Part shown: positions 9,164 to 18,703 of the stretch, in pieces
How positions within the stretch are numbered: the stretch's first letter is position 1
Layout of the letters: every line of letters starts with the position of its first letter
Assembly (NCBI GenBank): GCA_017617615.1
Contig: JAFZVV010000011.1
Coordinates: 186,001-250,000, forward strand
Direction: 5' to 3'
Length of the DNA stretch: 64,000 nucleotides
Source: Prevotella sp.
Lineage (GTDB): Bacteria; Bacteroidota; Bacteroidia; Bacteroidales; Bacteroidaceae
The notes under the pieces: generated by a model
What the model saw: only the letters and a program-made list of their open reading frames with translations
Told to the model about the DNA's origin: nothing
The model's database searches: none
Translations under genes and position numbers: made by a program

Positions 9164-10852
9164 TCAGATTTCCGTTCCGTAGAGGTAATTCAGTATCTTG
9201 CCTGCATGGTTATACTCGTCCTTGATATCGTAGACGCCATGCATGAAGAGGATATTGGTTGTGAGTTGTAGCGCGCCAAAGAATGCCCTGAGGTTGTATT
9301 GCCGGGCATTGCCCACAAACGAGGTGGAGTCGCCTTTCAGGTGCGAGCAGAAGTTGAACCTGTTGTCGATGGGCGTGGCGACGAAATAGACACGCCGGGG
9401 CAACCCACAGAGCATCTCGAAGGCAGGGGTATCCACGGCACTGCTCTTCCCTATCCTGCTGTCGGCCAGGAGAAAGGCCTCGATATGGCTTTCCACATAC
9501 TCGTCGAGGAGGGCTCCTCCCGGCACGGTGTAGGCATCTGTACTGTTGAAGAGTGCCGACAGCGTATCGGGCAAGTCGAGTTGTTGGCACTGGTCGTAAA
9601 GAGTGTCGAGCAGCCTCAGCGTGGTTTCCTCACTTTGTTGGGCTGCAGGGTGCAGGCGTCCGCCGGCATGCGAGGCGATGTCTGCCAACCGCTCGTCCAT
9701 CGACAGCCACTGTGGCAGGTCGGTATAGTCGGCGGGAGGCTGGTAGGTGGCAGGCGGGTTCTTGCGCAGAAGGCCATGGGCACAGGCTTGCCTGAAGAGC
9801 AGGAGGAAATGGCTGTACACCAAGTTGATGTCGGCCCCCGAGAGTTCATACACTTGTCTGAATCCCTGTTCTGCCATCACGCCGTCAATACCCTTGAATA
9901 CCAGATACCAGTTCTTCCTGCCTAAGTCGCCATATCCCGTGAGGGATGCCATCGCCCCCATCATTCGTGTGAAGGCGTTGGCATCGGTGGGGTTCTCGCC
10001 AGCCGACAGGGGTAGGCAGCACTGGTCGACCACCACGATGTCGGTAGACTTGAAGGTGAAGTAATGGAAATAGAAATGTTTTTTCAGCGACTGGCGGAAC
10101 AGGTCGCGGCTGGGCACGGAGAGGCCCTTGTCGACCTCGAGCAATGTCCAGGCATCACCGATGGCATTGAGGGCGGAGTCGGTATCAAACTCCAGGAAGC
10201 GCTCGAAAAGTTGTTCACCGCTGAGAAGATGGCGCTTCCTACTTTTCCTGTAACCCTGACGCACATAGTAGGCGATGCGGTTGGGCGTGGGCATGTAACT
10301 CTCTGCTGTGTCTTGCAGGCTTTGGGCACCTGCCGTCGGACGGATGGTATTGCTCCAACCGCGCTCTGTCTTGCTCTCAAACTCCACCACACGCACCACC
10401 TTCCCACTCTCGCGGTTCTTGTATTCGGTATAGGCGAAAATATGGTTCTTGCATGCCATCAGCGACCTCATCACCGCATTGAACATATTGATAGACTCCT
10501 CGGTCATCACTTCACCAGGCACGTCGATGAATTCCACCTTGACGACCTTGCCAAACTCGCTCTTGAAATGCGACACGTAATGATTTTCCTGACGACAGGC
10601 ATATACGGGGGTTTTCTCCACGCCGTCACCCACCCTCACGATGTCTTTCGTCTGCCGGTGCAGACTACGGTCACGGTATTCGTCTACCACTTCGAGACCC
10701 AACTTCTCGAGCGAGCCCACGATGTCTTGCAGCAAGTAGGTCTTGCCCACACCTACCGACCCTACCACCGCCAGCCTGACATGGGCCTCCACACGACGGT
10801 CGAAGCGCCACTGGCGGAAAGTGCTGTAAAGGGATGAAAAATATCCTAACAT
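9164..10852 (-). CDS. P-loop GTPase-like protein (larger, distinct from the tandem pair)
   Basis: This is a 562-residue soluble protein. The Walker A/G1 motif GSVGVGKT lies near residues 31-38 and a G3/Walker B-like motif FIDVPGE near 114-120. I do not see a convincing NKxD motif, so nucleotide specificity is uncertain. The region after the G domain is long and helical and includes a second DQCC-type hydrophobic beta strand near residue 275. It differs from the two tandem GTPases of the operon in size and motifs, so the system has two GTPase classes, reminiscent of predicted double-GTPase conflict systems. It lies 20 bp after the SEDS-like gene and 2 bp before the PBP-like gene, directly between that pair. 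Confidence 0.78.
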   Translation of the reverse strand: MLGYFSSLYSTFRQWRFDRRVEAHVRLAVVGSVGVGKTYLLQDIVGSLEKLGLEVVDEYRDRSLHRQTKDIVRVGDGVEKTPVYACRQENHYVSHFKSEFGKVVKVEFIDVPGEVMTEESINMFNAVMRSLMACKNHIFAYTEYKNRESGKVVRVVEFESKTERGWSNTIRPTAGAQSLQDTAESYMPTPNRIAYYVRQGYRKSRKRHLLSGEQLFERFLEFDTDSALNAIGDAWTLLEVDKGLSVPSRDLFRQSLKKHFYFHYFTFKSTDIVVVDQCCLPLSAGENPTDANAFTRMMGAMASLTGYGDLGRKNWYLVFKGIDGVMAEQGFRQVYELSGADINLVYSHFLLLFRQACAHGLLRKNPPATYQPPADYTDLPQWLSMDERLADIASHAGGRLHPAAQQSEETTLRLLDTLYDQCQQLDLPDTLSALFNSTDAYTVPGGALLDEYVESHIEAFLLADSRIGKSSAVDTPAFEMLCGLPRRVYFVATPIDNRFNFCSHLKGDSTSFVGNARQYNLRAFFGALQLTTNILFMHGVYDIKDEYNHAGKILNYLYGTEI

Positions 10853-10872
10853 ATACTATAGGTTCAATGGAT

Positions 10873-13656
10873 TCAACGTAAATAACGGACATCGGGACGG
10901 GTGAGCCGCGTGGCGGTCATCACGGCGAGCAATAGCGTGCTCTCCAAGGCCTCTCCCACAGAGTCAACACCCAGTCCGGGGTTCAGACGTCCAGTGAAAG
11001 GGAAGTGCCCGGTGTAGGAACAGTAGAGGTATACAGACGTGCCCACCCACATCATCATCGCCAGCAAACGCCACACCAGTCGCACGTCGAGGGGCATGCT
11101 GCCACGGCTGATACTGCGGGGCAGGTTGTATAACGTCAGGGCCACGGCAAGGAGCACCAGCAGTCCGAAATAGACGACATATGCTCCCAGACCGTAAGTG
11201 CCGAAGAAGGCGGCTTGCAGCGACACGTCGTTGAGCACCACCGGCGACTGTCCCGTCGATACCGAGGGGTGCAGCATGTGGCGTTCGGGCGAAAGGGGGT
11301 CAGCACCGCTGGTATTGTACATATAGTGCATCATCACCGTCATGAACTCGGTGTCGCTCACTGCATAGCGGTAGCCGGAGTCGCGGTATTTCTCAAATTG
11401 CGAGAACATATGGAAACGGCGTGTCGACCGGCTGTAGTCCACCTCATCGGCATCGGTGATGGCAGAGATTATGTTGGGGGCGAGTACCGCCAGTGCCAAC
11501 ACTCCTGCTACGGCAGCCACTACCCAGCGCCGCTCGCGCTCGTTGGCCTTATACTCCCTCGAGTTGGGACTCCCGTTCTGGTATTTGTAGGCAATGAGAT
11601 AGAAAGTGATGGTGAGCAACACTATTCCCAGATAGTTGGTGAAATAGCCCTTGTCAGCGGTAGGCATGAGGATAGCGGCACCAAGGAAAAGGAGCGAAAG
11701 CAGCAGCATCTTGGCGAAAGCCCACAGACGACCCTGAGAGAAGTCTACTTGCATGAGCGACCAACTCAGTCCGAAGACCACCAGGAGGGTGATGAACACC
11801 GTAGAGAAGTTGCCTGGCAGCACCGATACGGCAGCCACTGCGGCACACAGCAACAACACGAGGATGGCGGAAGGCAGGTTGACATAGCGGCTCATTGCCG
11901 TCATCCACGGCCAGCGGCTGGTGAGCCGTTCGCTCTGACGCTGTGCCCATACCATGGGCCGTGCCTTCAACCTCGGTCGCCAGAAATTCCTCAATACGAG
12001 GGCAACGATGGCGAGCAGATTGAAAAGCAGCAACGTATAGGGCACGCTGCGGTGCAGGTCGTTCACGCCGCTGAGTTCCGACCAATGAAGTACATTGGCA
12101 GAGAACACCTCACCGGGCATGTAGGAACGGAGCACCTCACGGCTGAAATGCTGGTCGGCATGACGTAGGGCAAGTCCACAGAGGGCAACCAATACCACGG
12201 CTATCGCCACTGCCACCCATCGGTGCCACTGGCTCTTCCGCTTATGGGCGAGGTGCCTGGGAGTGGTAAGGAAATCGTGGTTGAAAAGGAGCGACAGGCA
12301 GAACAAGAGGGTGAGCATCAGTCCCACCGTAGGCACAATCATACCCGTGAGTTTCTCAAAATAGGGATAGGTCCACGAGAGTTTGAGGGCTATCATCATC
12401 CTGGCCACGCCATAGGCGAAGGCGATGGTGACCACCATGCGGAATCCCCATGGCAACCGGTCGGCCCACTCACTCTTTCCCACGATGTTCACCTTGCGCA
12501 CGTCCACCAACCTGGGATAGGCGAAGAAAATCACGAGGAACACCATGAGGGGCAACCAGAGATAGGAGAGTACAAACCCCACGTTGATGGTCCCCACCTG
12601 AAGCACCACCTTTCCTACCCCACCGTCCACTTCCATGCGCTGCAGCGAGGGCAACAACAGGAAAGGCGTGGCAAGCCTATGGTCTTCTACCATGATGCTG
12701 TCGGAGAATACGCTCACATGAGCCACCTCCTGGCGCACGTTGGTAGAGAAAGCAGGCAGATAGAGGCTCCGGTCGAGGGGCATCGACCCATCGCTCTGCT
12801 GCAAGGTTAGCAAAGAGGAACTATGACCGGCAAGAGACATCAGCGTGTCGCAGTCTTCGGTATAAGTCAGGGGCTTAGGGAAACGCACCTTTGTGGTGTT
12901 ACCTTCTGCCTGCAACATCACATGACCTGCTCCCCAGGCGGTGGTGAGCAGCACGGGCTTGGCCATATAACTCACGCCATCGATGGTGAAGAACCCTCCG
13001 CTGCCACTCTCCTTGAAGCAATATTCTGCCATCCTGAAGAACTGTATCTTACAATAGCGGTCGGCATGGCCGTTGGTGGCATAACCCACCGTCTGTCCGT
13101 CGCCAGTGAGGGTGGTCGAGCGGTCGAGTATCACCAGTTGCCAAGGCCCATAGCCAAAGGTTTTCTTCTCACGATAGAGGAAGGAGCGCAAGTCGCGGCG
13201 ATCGATGAAACCCTTTCCGGGATATTGTTTCTCGAGCAGGTTGCGCAGAAGCACGTACTGTGAGTTGTGGTGACCCATCAACTCTCGTAGTTTGTCTATT
13301 GACAAAGACATCTTCTCGCTTTCCACTGCCACTTCGATGACTTGTCCGTCGTGCAGGGCATGCAGATTGGGATTGCTGTTGTTCACCTTGAAATAGCAGA
13401 GAGAGTCGCTGCGCAGGCACTCATCGTTCACCTGCCAGGTAAAGCCATCTCCATCACGGGTCACCTTGAGGAAATGCCGGGGTATCTTGTCGAAACATAC
13501 GCCCGACTGTCGTCCTACCGTCACCTCCTCGGCTATGGGCAGGTCGAAGCCTTCGATAGACAGAATCATCCGGCGATGTATGCGCGACAGCATCAGCACA
13601 CACAATGCCACGAGACAAAGCGTGAGACACACAACGATGCGATAGTTCTTATTCAT
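10873..13656 (-). CDS. FtsW/RodA (SEDS)-like polytopic membrane protein with an N-terminal extension
   Basis: The protein has 927 residues. An N-terminal membrane anchor (about 7-26) is followed by about 350 residues that begin with a possible degenerate FHA-like stretch (VTVGRQSG ... LHDGQVIEV), then at least ten hydrophobic segments. The last part resembles the SEDS C-terminus: a loop and helix before FFGTYGLGAYVV, and HFPFTGRLNPGLGVDSVGE in the place of the FtsW/RodA TG-PLPFISYGG motif. SEDS proteins polymerise peptidoglycan glycan with a class B PBP partner, and a PBP-like gene lies two genes on. The start at 13,656 is chosen because a promoter -7 element (13,717-13,724) lies at or before the longer start. 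Known active-site residues cannot be placed with confidence, so enzymatic activity is open. Confidence 0.65.
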   Translation of the reverse strand: MNKNYRIVVCLTLCLVALCVLMLSRIHRRMILSIEGFDLPIAEEVTVGRQSGVCFDKIPRHFLKVTRDGDGFTWQVNDECLRSDSLCYFKVNNSNPNLHALHDGQVIEVAVESEKMSLSIDKLRELMGHHNSQYVLLRNLLEKQYPGKGFIDRRDLRSFLYREKKTFGYGPWQLVILDRSTTLTGDGQTVGYATNGHADRYCKIQFFRMAEYCFKESGSGGFFTIDGVSYMAKPVLLTTAWGAGHVMLQAEGNTTKVRFPKPLTYTEDCDTLMSLAGHSSSLLTLQQSDGSMPLDRSLYLPAFSTNVRQEVAHVSVFSDSIMVEDHRLATPFLLLPSLQRMEVDGGVGKVVLQVGTINVGFVLSYLWLPLMVFLVIFFAYPRLVDVRKVNIVGKSEWADRLPWGFRMVVTIAFAYGVARMMIALKLSWTYPYFEKLTGMIVPTVGLMLTLLFCLSLLFNHDFLTTPRHLAHKRKSQWHRWVAVAIAVVLVALCGLALRHADQHFSREVLRSYMPGEVFSANVLHWSELSGVNDLHRSVPYTLLLFNLLAIVALVLRNFWRPRLKARPMVWAQRQSERLTSRWPWMTAMSRYVNLPSAILVLLLCAAVAAVSVLPGNFSTVFITLLVVFGLSWSLMQVDFSQGRLWAFAKMLLLSLLFLGAAILMPTADKGYFTNYLGIVLLTITFYLIAYKYQNGSPNSREYKANERERRWVVAAVAGVLALAVLAPNIISAITDADEVDYSRSTRRFHMFSQFEKYRDSGYRYAVSDTEFMTVMMHYMYNTSGADPLSPERHMLHPSVSTGQSPVVLNDVSLQAAFFGTYGLGAYVVYFGLLVLLAVALTLYNLPRSISRGSMPLDVRLVWRLLAMMMWVGTSVYLYCSYTGHFPFTGRLNPGLGVDSVGEALESTLLLAVMTATRLTRPDVRYLR

Positions 13657-13716
13657 TAGCGATGGTATAATGTGTTGGTATGGGCCCCAACGGCCTTCAC
13701 ACATGCATATGGAGGA

Positions 13717-13724
13717 CAAATTTA
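13717..13724 (-). promoter_or_regulatory. Probable -7 element for the GTPase/SEDS/PBP-like operon
   Basis: Read on the minus strand the sequence is TAAATTTG, matching the Bacteroidetes TAnnTTTG consensus. A TTTG lies upstream with a spacing of about 17 bp, slightly short. Transcription would start near 13,710 and leave a leader of about 50 bases before the start codon at 13,656. Confidence 0.5.
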
Positions 13725-13863
13725 ACGATTATCAAACACATCAAACTGCAAAACGTGTAATATTTTCGTTTTTTTTTCAAGAATTAACCTTGAATAAATG
13801 ATAATCAAAGCGAAAGTGATAATGAAACACAAAAAGTCCTATATCCTGGCATGAACAATGTCA

Positions 13864-14769
13864 TCAACAAGAAGCCTTTCCTTCCCTATATTCTGCAGGA
13901 GTGAGGCCAGTGAGCCTACGGAAATATTTCGAGAAGAACGATGGAGAGGGGAAATACAATTCTTCGGCTATTTGAGCCACCGACTTGTCGGAATGCTTGA
14001 GCGCCACTTTCGCCTCGGTCACGAGTGCACGGTCTATCCACTCCTTCGCCGTGGCACCGCTCACTTCGCGCACCACACTCCCCAAATAACGCTGAGTAAG
14101 GCACATGCGGTCGGCATAATAGACCAGTTTATGTTCCTTACGCACATGACCATTCACCAATTGAATGAAACGGTTGAAAATGTCGGTACCATGCGACGGA
14201 CTCACTTTCCGTTCCGCATCCAGGCTATATAAGTGGTTATAGTAGTGCATGAGTGCGGCCACCTGGTTGTCGAAAGCCTCACGGCAGAAAGGCTGGGCAT
14301 GTACCATAAGCCAAAGGCTTTCGATGAATTGTGAAATGATTGCTTGTTGACTTGGTTCTACCTGCATCCGGAAGTCACGCACGCTACCGTTGAAGAGCGC
14401 GGGCACTCGACCCACCGTGAATGGCAGGTCGTTGAACAAAGCCACGCCCTTAATTTGCAAGTCGGGCGATATGCTGATGGGCTCCACAATGCTTCCCGGT
14501 CCTAGAAAAGCCATTGTCCCCGCCGTGATGTGTCTTTCGATAAGATTAATACGCCCACATATCTCTCCCCGCATTACCAACCCCATGCGATAGTCGTTGA
14601 TGAGAAGCGGCATCCTTTTGTTGAAAAAGTAGTTGAAAAGACCTGTCCCGGGCCCATGCAGCACCGCGAAATCGTTGTTGAAGTAGAATCCCAATGTCGG
14701 GTCAGTGTTGTGCTCCACGGCATCACGAATCAAAGAAAGGTCAAATCGCTCAGGTCGTCTCTTTTCCAT
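13864..14769 (-). CDS. AraC-family transcriptional regulator
   Basis: This 301-residue protein has an N-terminal sensing half (about 1-190) that looks like an AraC-type cupin fold. It is followed by a C-terminal double helix-turn-helix (about 200-295) with the typical sequence SPSFFSKYFRRLTGLTPAEYR. Its start is divergent from the efflux operon that begins at 14,940, with about 170 bp between them. The simplest reading is that it controls that operon and perhaps itself. A -7 element TATTTTTG lies on the minus strand at 14,800-14,807. The ligand is unknown. Confidence 0.9.
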   Translation of the reverse strand: MEKRRPERFDLSLIRDAVEHNTDPTLGFYFNNDFAVLHGPGTGLFNYFFNKRMPLLINDYRMGLVMRGEICGRINLIERHITAGTMAFLGPGSIVEPISISPDLQIKGVALFNDLPFTVGRVPALFNGSVRDFRMQVEPSQQAIISQFIESLWLMVHAQPFCREAFDNQVAALMHYYNHLYSLDAERKVSPSHGTDIFNRFIQLVNGHVRKEHKLVYYADRMCLTQRYLGSVVREVSGATAKEWIDRALVTEAKVALKHSDKSVAQIAEELYFPSPSFFSKYFRRLTGLTPAEYREGKASC

Positions 14770-14799
14770 TTTAGCAGTCTTTTTGCTTTATTATCAACA

Positions 14800-14807
14800 C
14801 AAAAATA
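14800..14807 (-). promoter_or_regulatory. Probable -7 element for the AraC-family gene
   Basis: The minus strand reads TATTTTTG about 31 bp upstream of the AraC start codon. It fits TAnnTTTG; the -33 element is weak. Confidence 0.4.
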
Positions 14808-14905
14808 CACATTATTGGGCTATTTTGTACAATTTCTACCCGGGAATCGTACAAAAAGCACATTATTTGCTCAATTTGGATAGGCTTTCCGTAAGATTTT
14901 TGCAT

Positions 14906-14913
14906 TAATTTTG
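14906..14913 (+). promoter_or_regulatory. Possible -7 element for the efflux operon
   Basis: TAATTTTG lies 26 bp before the TolC-like start codon. No good -33 element is at the right distance (TTTG at 14,875-14,878 is about 27 bp away), which would fit a promoter that needs an activator such as the divergent AraC protein. Confidence 0.35.
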
Positions 14914-14939
14914 CCACCGAGAAACCAATCATCCAAGAA

Positions 14940-16211
14940 ATGAGACAATTATTGATTGCATTGTCCGTACTCCCCATGAGCCTCTTCGCGCAGACCATCG
15001 ACGAATGCCTACAGGCCGCCGAGCGCAACTACCCCCTCATCAGGCAGTACGACCTCATCGGCAAGACCACGCAACTGACGGTAGACAACATCCAGAAAGG
15101 ATGGTTGCCACAAGTCTCCGCTTCAGCACAAGCCACCCTTCAGAGCGATGTTGCCGCCTGGCCCACGGAGATGCAAACCATGCTCAACCAGATGGGCGTG
15201 CACCTCGAAGGACTGAAGAAAGACCAATACCGCGTAGGGGTAGACATCCAACAGACACTCTTCGACGGCGGAGCCATCAGCAGCCAGAAAGAAATCACCC
15301 GTCGGCAAGGTGACGTGGAAGCCGCGCAAAACGAGGTGACGCTATATGCCGTGCGCCAACGGGTGAACGAGATGTTCTTCGCATTGCTGCTCATCGACGA
15401 CCAGAGACAACTCAACCGAAACTTGCAAGCCGTGTTCAAAGCCAACGAAGAGAAACTGGCGTCGATGTACAGGCACGGCACCGCCGCCGAGAGCGACTAT
15501 CTGAATGTAAAGGCCGAGCGGCTCTCTGCCGAACAAAATGGCATCAGCCTCGAATCGCAATACGTCACGATGATGCAGTTGCTCAGCACCTTCTGCGGTA
15601 TTGAAGTGACCAATCCCGTACGACCCACCCTTTCCGAAGCCTTGCAACAAGGTTCAGAAGGCACACGGCCCGAACTCAAGGCCATCGATGCCCATCTGCG
15701 CCTTGCCGATGCCAAGGAAAAAGCCCTCGATGCCGCCCTCATGCCCCGGCTGAGCGTCTTCGCCTCGGGCTTCTATGGTTATCCTGGCTATAACATGTTC
15801 GATGACATGATGCACCACCGCTGGACACTCAACGGCATGATAGGCCTGCGCATGCAATGGAACATCGGTGCCCTCTACACCCGTAAGAACGACCGGCAGA
15901 AAATCGCCACGCTACGCGACAGTTACCAAGTGCAGCGCGATGTGTTTCTCTTCAACAACAACCTGCAAGGGCAACAACAAATCAAGGAGATGGCACGCTA
16001 CCAGCAACTGATGGATGGTGACGACGAAATCATCGGTCTTCGGACCAAGGTGCGCGCTGCCGCAGAGTCGAAACTCACCCACGGCATCATCGCCACGACC
16101 GACCTCATCAAGGAAATCATCAACGAGAACAACGCCCGTGTGCAGAAGTCCATCCACGAGATAGAAATGCTCAAACAGGCATATGACCTGAAAATTACCA
16201 AGAACCAATAG
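14940..16211 (+). CDS. TolC-family outer membrane efflux protein
   Basis: This 423-residue protein has a signal peptide (cleavage after SLFA, near residue 18) and long helical segments with repeated heptad-like sequence (for example VQRDVFLFNNNLQGQQ), typical of the TolC alpha-barrel family. It should form the trimeric outer-membrane channel of a tripartite pump. It is the first gene of a five-gene operon with a membrane-fusion lipoprotein (11 bp downstream), a double-ATPase and two permeases. Substrate is unknown; the YbhGFSR-type pumps it resembles export drugs or other amphipathic compounds. Confidence 0.9.
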   Translation: MRQLLIALSVLPMSLFAQTIDECLQAAERNYPLIRQYDLIGKTTQLTVDNIQKGWLPQVSASAQATLQSDVAAWPTEMQTMLNQMGVHLEGLKKDQYRVGVDIQQTLFDGGAISSQKEITRRQGDVEAAQNEVTLYAVRQRVNEMFFALLLIDDQRQLNRNLQAVFKANEEKLASMYRHGTAAESDYLNVKAERLSAEQNGISLESQYVTMMQLLSTFCGIEVTNPVRPTLSEALQQGSEGTRPELKAIDAHLRLADAKEKALDAALMPRLSVFASGFYGYPGYNMFDDMMHHRWTLNGMIGLRMQWNIGALYTRKNDRQKIATLRDSYQVQRDVFLFNNNLQGQQQIKEMARYQQLMDGDDEIIGLRTKVRAAAESKLTHGIIATTDLIKEIINENNARVQKSIHEIEMLKQAYDLKITKNQ

Positions 16212-16222
16212 TCATCCAATAT

Positions 16223-17197
16223 ATGAAGAAGACCATACTCATAGCAAGTCTGGCACTCATCCTCGCCGCTTGCAGCAAGAAAGAGAAAGCATACGACGCC
16301 ACCGGCACCTTCGAGGCCACCGAGGTCACCATCTCGGCAGAGGCTACCGGACAACTCACCCTACTCAGTGCCGACGAGGGGCAAGAGGTGGCACGCGGTA
16401 CGGTGATAGGGTATGTGGACAAGAAACAACTTGAACTGAAGAAACAGCAACTCGAAGCCTCACTTCGCCAACTCGATGCCAACCGCAAGCAACTCTCTGC
16501 CACCCGCTCTTCGAACGACAGCCGGCAACTCGACTTGGAGAAGCAACTTGCCTCTATCCGTCAGCAGATAGCCAATGCACAGCGCGAGAAACAGCGGTTC
16601 ACCGAACTCTACAACGACGGGGCGGTAGCACGCAAACAGGTAGATGATATCGTATACCAAATCAGCGTGCTCGAGAAGCAACTCGCTGCCACCGAAGACC
16701 AGATACGCAGCAACAATGCTGCCTTTGAAGACCAGAACCGCGGCATCAGCGCACAGATAGAAGGCGTGACACAACAAGCCGACGGCATAGAAGCACAAAT
16801 CGCGCAAATCGATGACCAGATAGCCAATGCCGACATCGTGTCGCCCATCATGGGCACCATCATCGAGAAGTACGTCGAGAACGGTGAGTTCGTGACCACT
16901 GGCAAGCCTTTGCTCAAAATTGCCGACACCCAAAATATGTTCATCCGTGCCTACGTCACCTCGTCACAACTGCAGGACATCAAGGTGGGCCAAAAGGTAA
17001 AAGTCTTCGCCGACTACGGTGACGAACAGAAACATTCGTATGAAGGCACCGTGACATGGATCAGCAACCGGTCGGAGTTCACCCCCAAGACCATCCTCAC
17101 CGACGACGAGCGTGCCGACCTGGTGTATGCCGTGAAGATAGCCATCAAGAACGACGGTTACGTGAAAATAGGCATGTATGGCGAAGTGAAGTTCTGA
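16223..17197 (+). CDS. HlyD/YbhG-type periplasmic adaptor lipoprotein
   Basis: The protein has 324 residues. A lipoprotein signal ends in LAAC (Cys near residue 17), so it is lipid-anchored. Two halves of a lipoyl/barrel-sandwich domain (around GTFEATEVTISAEATGQL and the later VSPIMGTIIEKYVENGEFV) flank a long coiled coil (about 70-190), followed by a beta-barrel domain. This is the standard layout of membrane fusion proteins that join an inner-membrane ABC exporter to TolC. It lies between the TolC-like gene and the ATPase gene. Confidence 0.92.
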   Translation: MKKTILIASLALILAACSKKEKAYDATGTFEATEVTISAEATGQLTLLSADEGQEVARGTVIGYVDKKQLELKKQQLEASLRQLDANRKQLSATRSSNDSRQLDLEKQLASIRQQIANAQREKQRFTELYNDGAVARKQVDDIVYQISVLEKQLAATEDQIRSNNAAFEDQNRGISAQIEGVTQQADGIEAQIAQIDDQIANADIVSPIMGTIIEKYVENGEFVTTGKPLLKIADTQNMFIRAYVTSSQLQDIKVGQKVKVFADYGDEQKHSYEGTVTWISNRSEFTPKTILTDDERADLVYAVKIAIKNDGYVKIGMYGEVKF

Positions 17198-17239
17198 GAA
17201 AAAGCCTGAACTTGTGCATTGAATAAAAAAGGCTAAACG

Positions 17240-18700
17240 ATGAATGCCATAGAGGTCAGACACATATCGAAATCCTACGGCAAGGTAAAAGCCCTCGACA
17301 ACGTGTCGTTCGACGTTGGGAATGGTGAGGTTTTCGGACTCATCGGCCCCGACGGTGCCGGGAAGACCACGATGTTCCGTATCCTTTGTACCCTGTTGGT
17401 GCCCCAGACGGGCACGGCAAAGGTCGACGGCTTCGACGTGGTGAAGCAGATGACCGACATCCGCAAGAGAGTGGGATACATGCCAGGCAGGTTCTCACTC
17501 TACCAAGACCTTACCGTGAAGGAAAACCTCGAGTTCTTCGCCACCCTTTTCGGCACCACCATCGACGAGGGCTACGACAGCATCCGCGCCATCTACTCGC
17601 AGATAGAACGATTCAACGACCGTAAGGCAGGAGCGCTGTCGGGAGGAATGAAACAGAAACTGGCCTTGTCATGCGCACTGGTACACCAGCCATCGATACT
17701 GTTCCTCGACGAGCCCACCACCGGTGTCGACCCTGTGAGTCGCAAGGAGTTCTGGGAGATGCTTGACATGCTGAAAGAACGGGGCATCACCATCGTAGCC
17801 TCTACACCATACCTCGACGAGGTGCGCCGCTGCGAAAAGGTAGCATTCCTCGACCAGGGACAGGTGCGCGGCATCGACAAACCCGCCATTATCCTCGACC
17901 GCTTCGCCGACATCTTCAACCCTCCTGCCATCGCTCACAGCCAAACTTCCCGCTATGATGCGGAAAACGTCATCGAGGTAGAACACCTCGTCAAGGCCTT
18001 CGGCTCATTCCATGCAGTCGACGATATCTCATTTACCGTCAGGCGGGGAGAAATATTCGGATTCCTCGGTGCCAATGGTGCGGGAAAGACCACTGCCATG
18101 CACATGCTTACCGGACTCAACCAGCCCACCAGCGGCACAGGGCGTGTGGCAGGCTATGACATCCGTACCGAGTACGAACAAATCAAGAAACACATCGGAT
18201 ACATGTCGCAGAAGTTCTCGCTCTACGAAGACCTCACCGTGGCGGAGAACATCCGTCTCTTTGCCGGCATCTACGGAATGAAGGACGAGGAAATCAAACG
18301 CAAGACCGACAAACTCCTCCAGCGCCTGCAGTTCACTGAACACAAGAACACCCTCGTGGCTTCCCTACCCCTTGGATGGAAACAGAAACTCGCGTTTTCG
18401 GTGTCTATCTTCCACGAACCCGCCATTGTCTTCCTCGATGAGCCTACGGGAGGCGTCGACCCCGCCACACGACGGCAGTTCTGGGAACTCATCTACGAGG
18501 CGGCAGCACGGGGCATCACCGTGTTCGTGACCACCCATTACATGGACGAGGCAGAATACTGCGACCGCATCAGCATCATGGTAGACGGGAAAATCAGCGC
18601 GATGGGCACGCCAAGCGAACTGAAACAGCGGTATCACCAGCCCGACATCGACCATGTGTTCACTCACCTGGCCCGACAGGCCACCCGAAGCAGCGATTAG
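17240..18700 (+). CDS. ABC exporter ATPase with two nucleotide-binding domains (YbhF-like)
   Basis: 486 residues hold two ABC ATPase domains in tandem. The first has Walker A GPDGAGKTT (about 36-44), signature LSGGMKQ and Walker B ILFLDEPTTGVDP. The second has Walker A GANGAGKTT (about 275-283), Walker B IVFLDEPTGGVDP, and a divergent signature, LPLGWKQ in place of LSGGQ. One of the two composite ATP sites may therefore be weaker. It is followed after 3 bp by two permease genes, so the fused ATPase probably serves a permease heterodimer, as in E. coli YbhF with YbhS and YbhR. Confidence 0.92.
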   Translation: MNAIEVRHISKSYGKVKALDNVSFDVGNGEVFGLIGPDGAGKTTMFRILCTLLVPQTGTAKVDGFDVVKQMTDIRKRVGYMPGRFSLYQDLTVKENLEFFATLFGTTIDEGYDSIRAIYSQIERFNDRKAGALSGGMKQKLALSCALVHQPSILFLDEPTTGVDPVSRKEFWEMLDMLKERGITIVASTPYLDEVRRCEKVAFLDQGQVRGIDKPAIILDRFADIFNPPAIAHSQTSRYDAENVIEVEHLVKAFGSFHAVDDISFTVRRGEIFGFLGANGAGKTTAMHMLTGLNQPTSGTGRVAGYDIRTEYEQIKKHIGYMSQKFSLYEDLTVAENIRLFAGIYGMKDEEIKRKTDKLLQRLQFTEHKNTLVASLPLGWKQKLAFSVSIFHEPAIVFLDEPTGGVDPATRRQFWELIYEAAARGITVFVTTHYMDEAEYCDRISIMVDGKISAMGTPSELKQRYHQPDIDHVFTHLARQATRSSD

Positions 18701-18703
18701 CAC

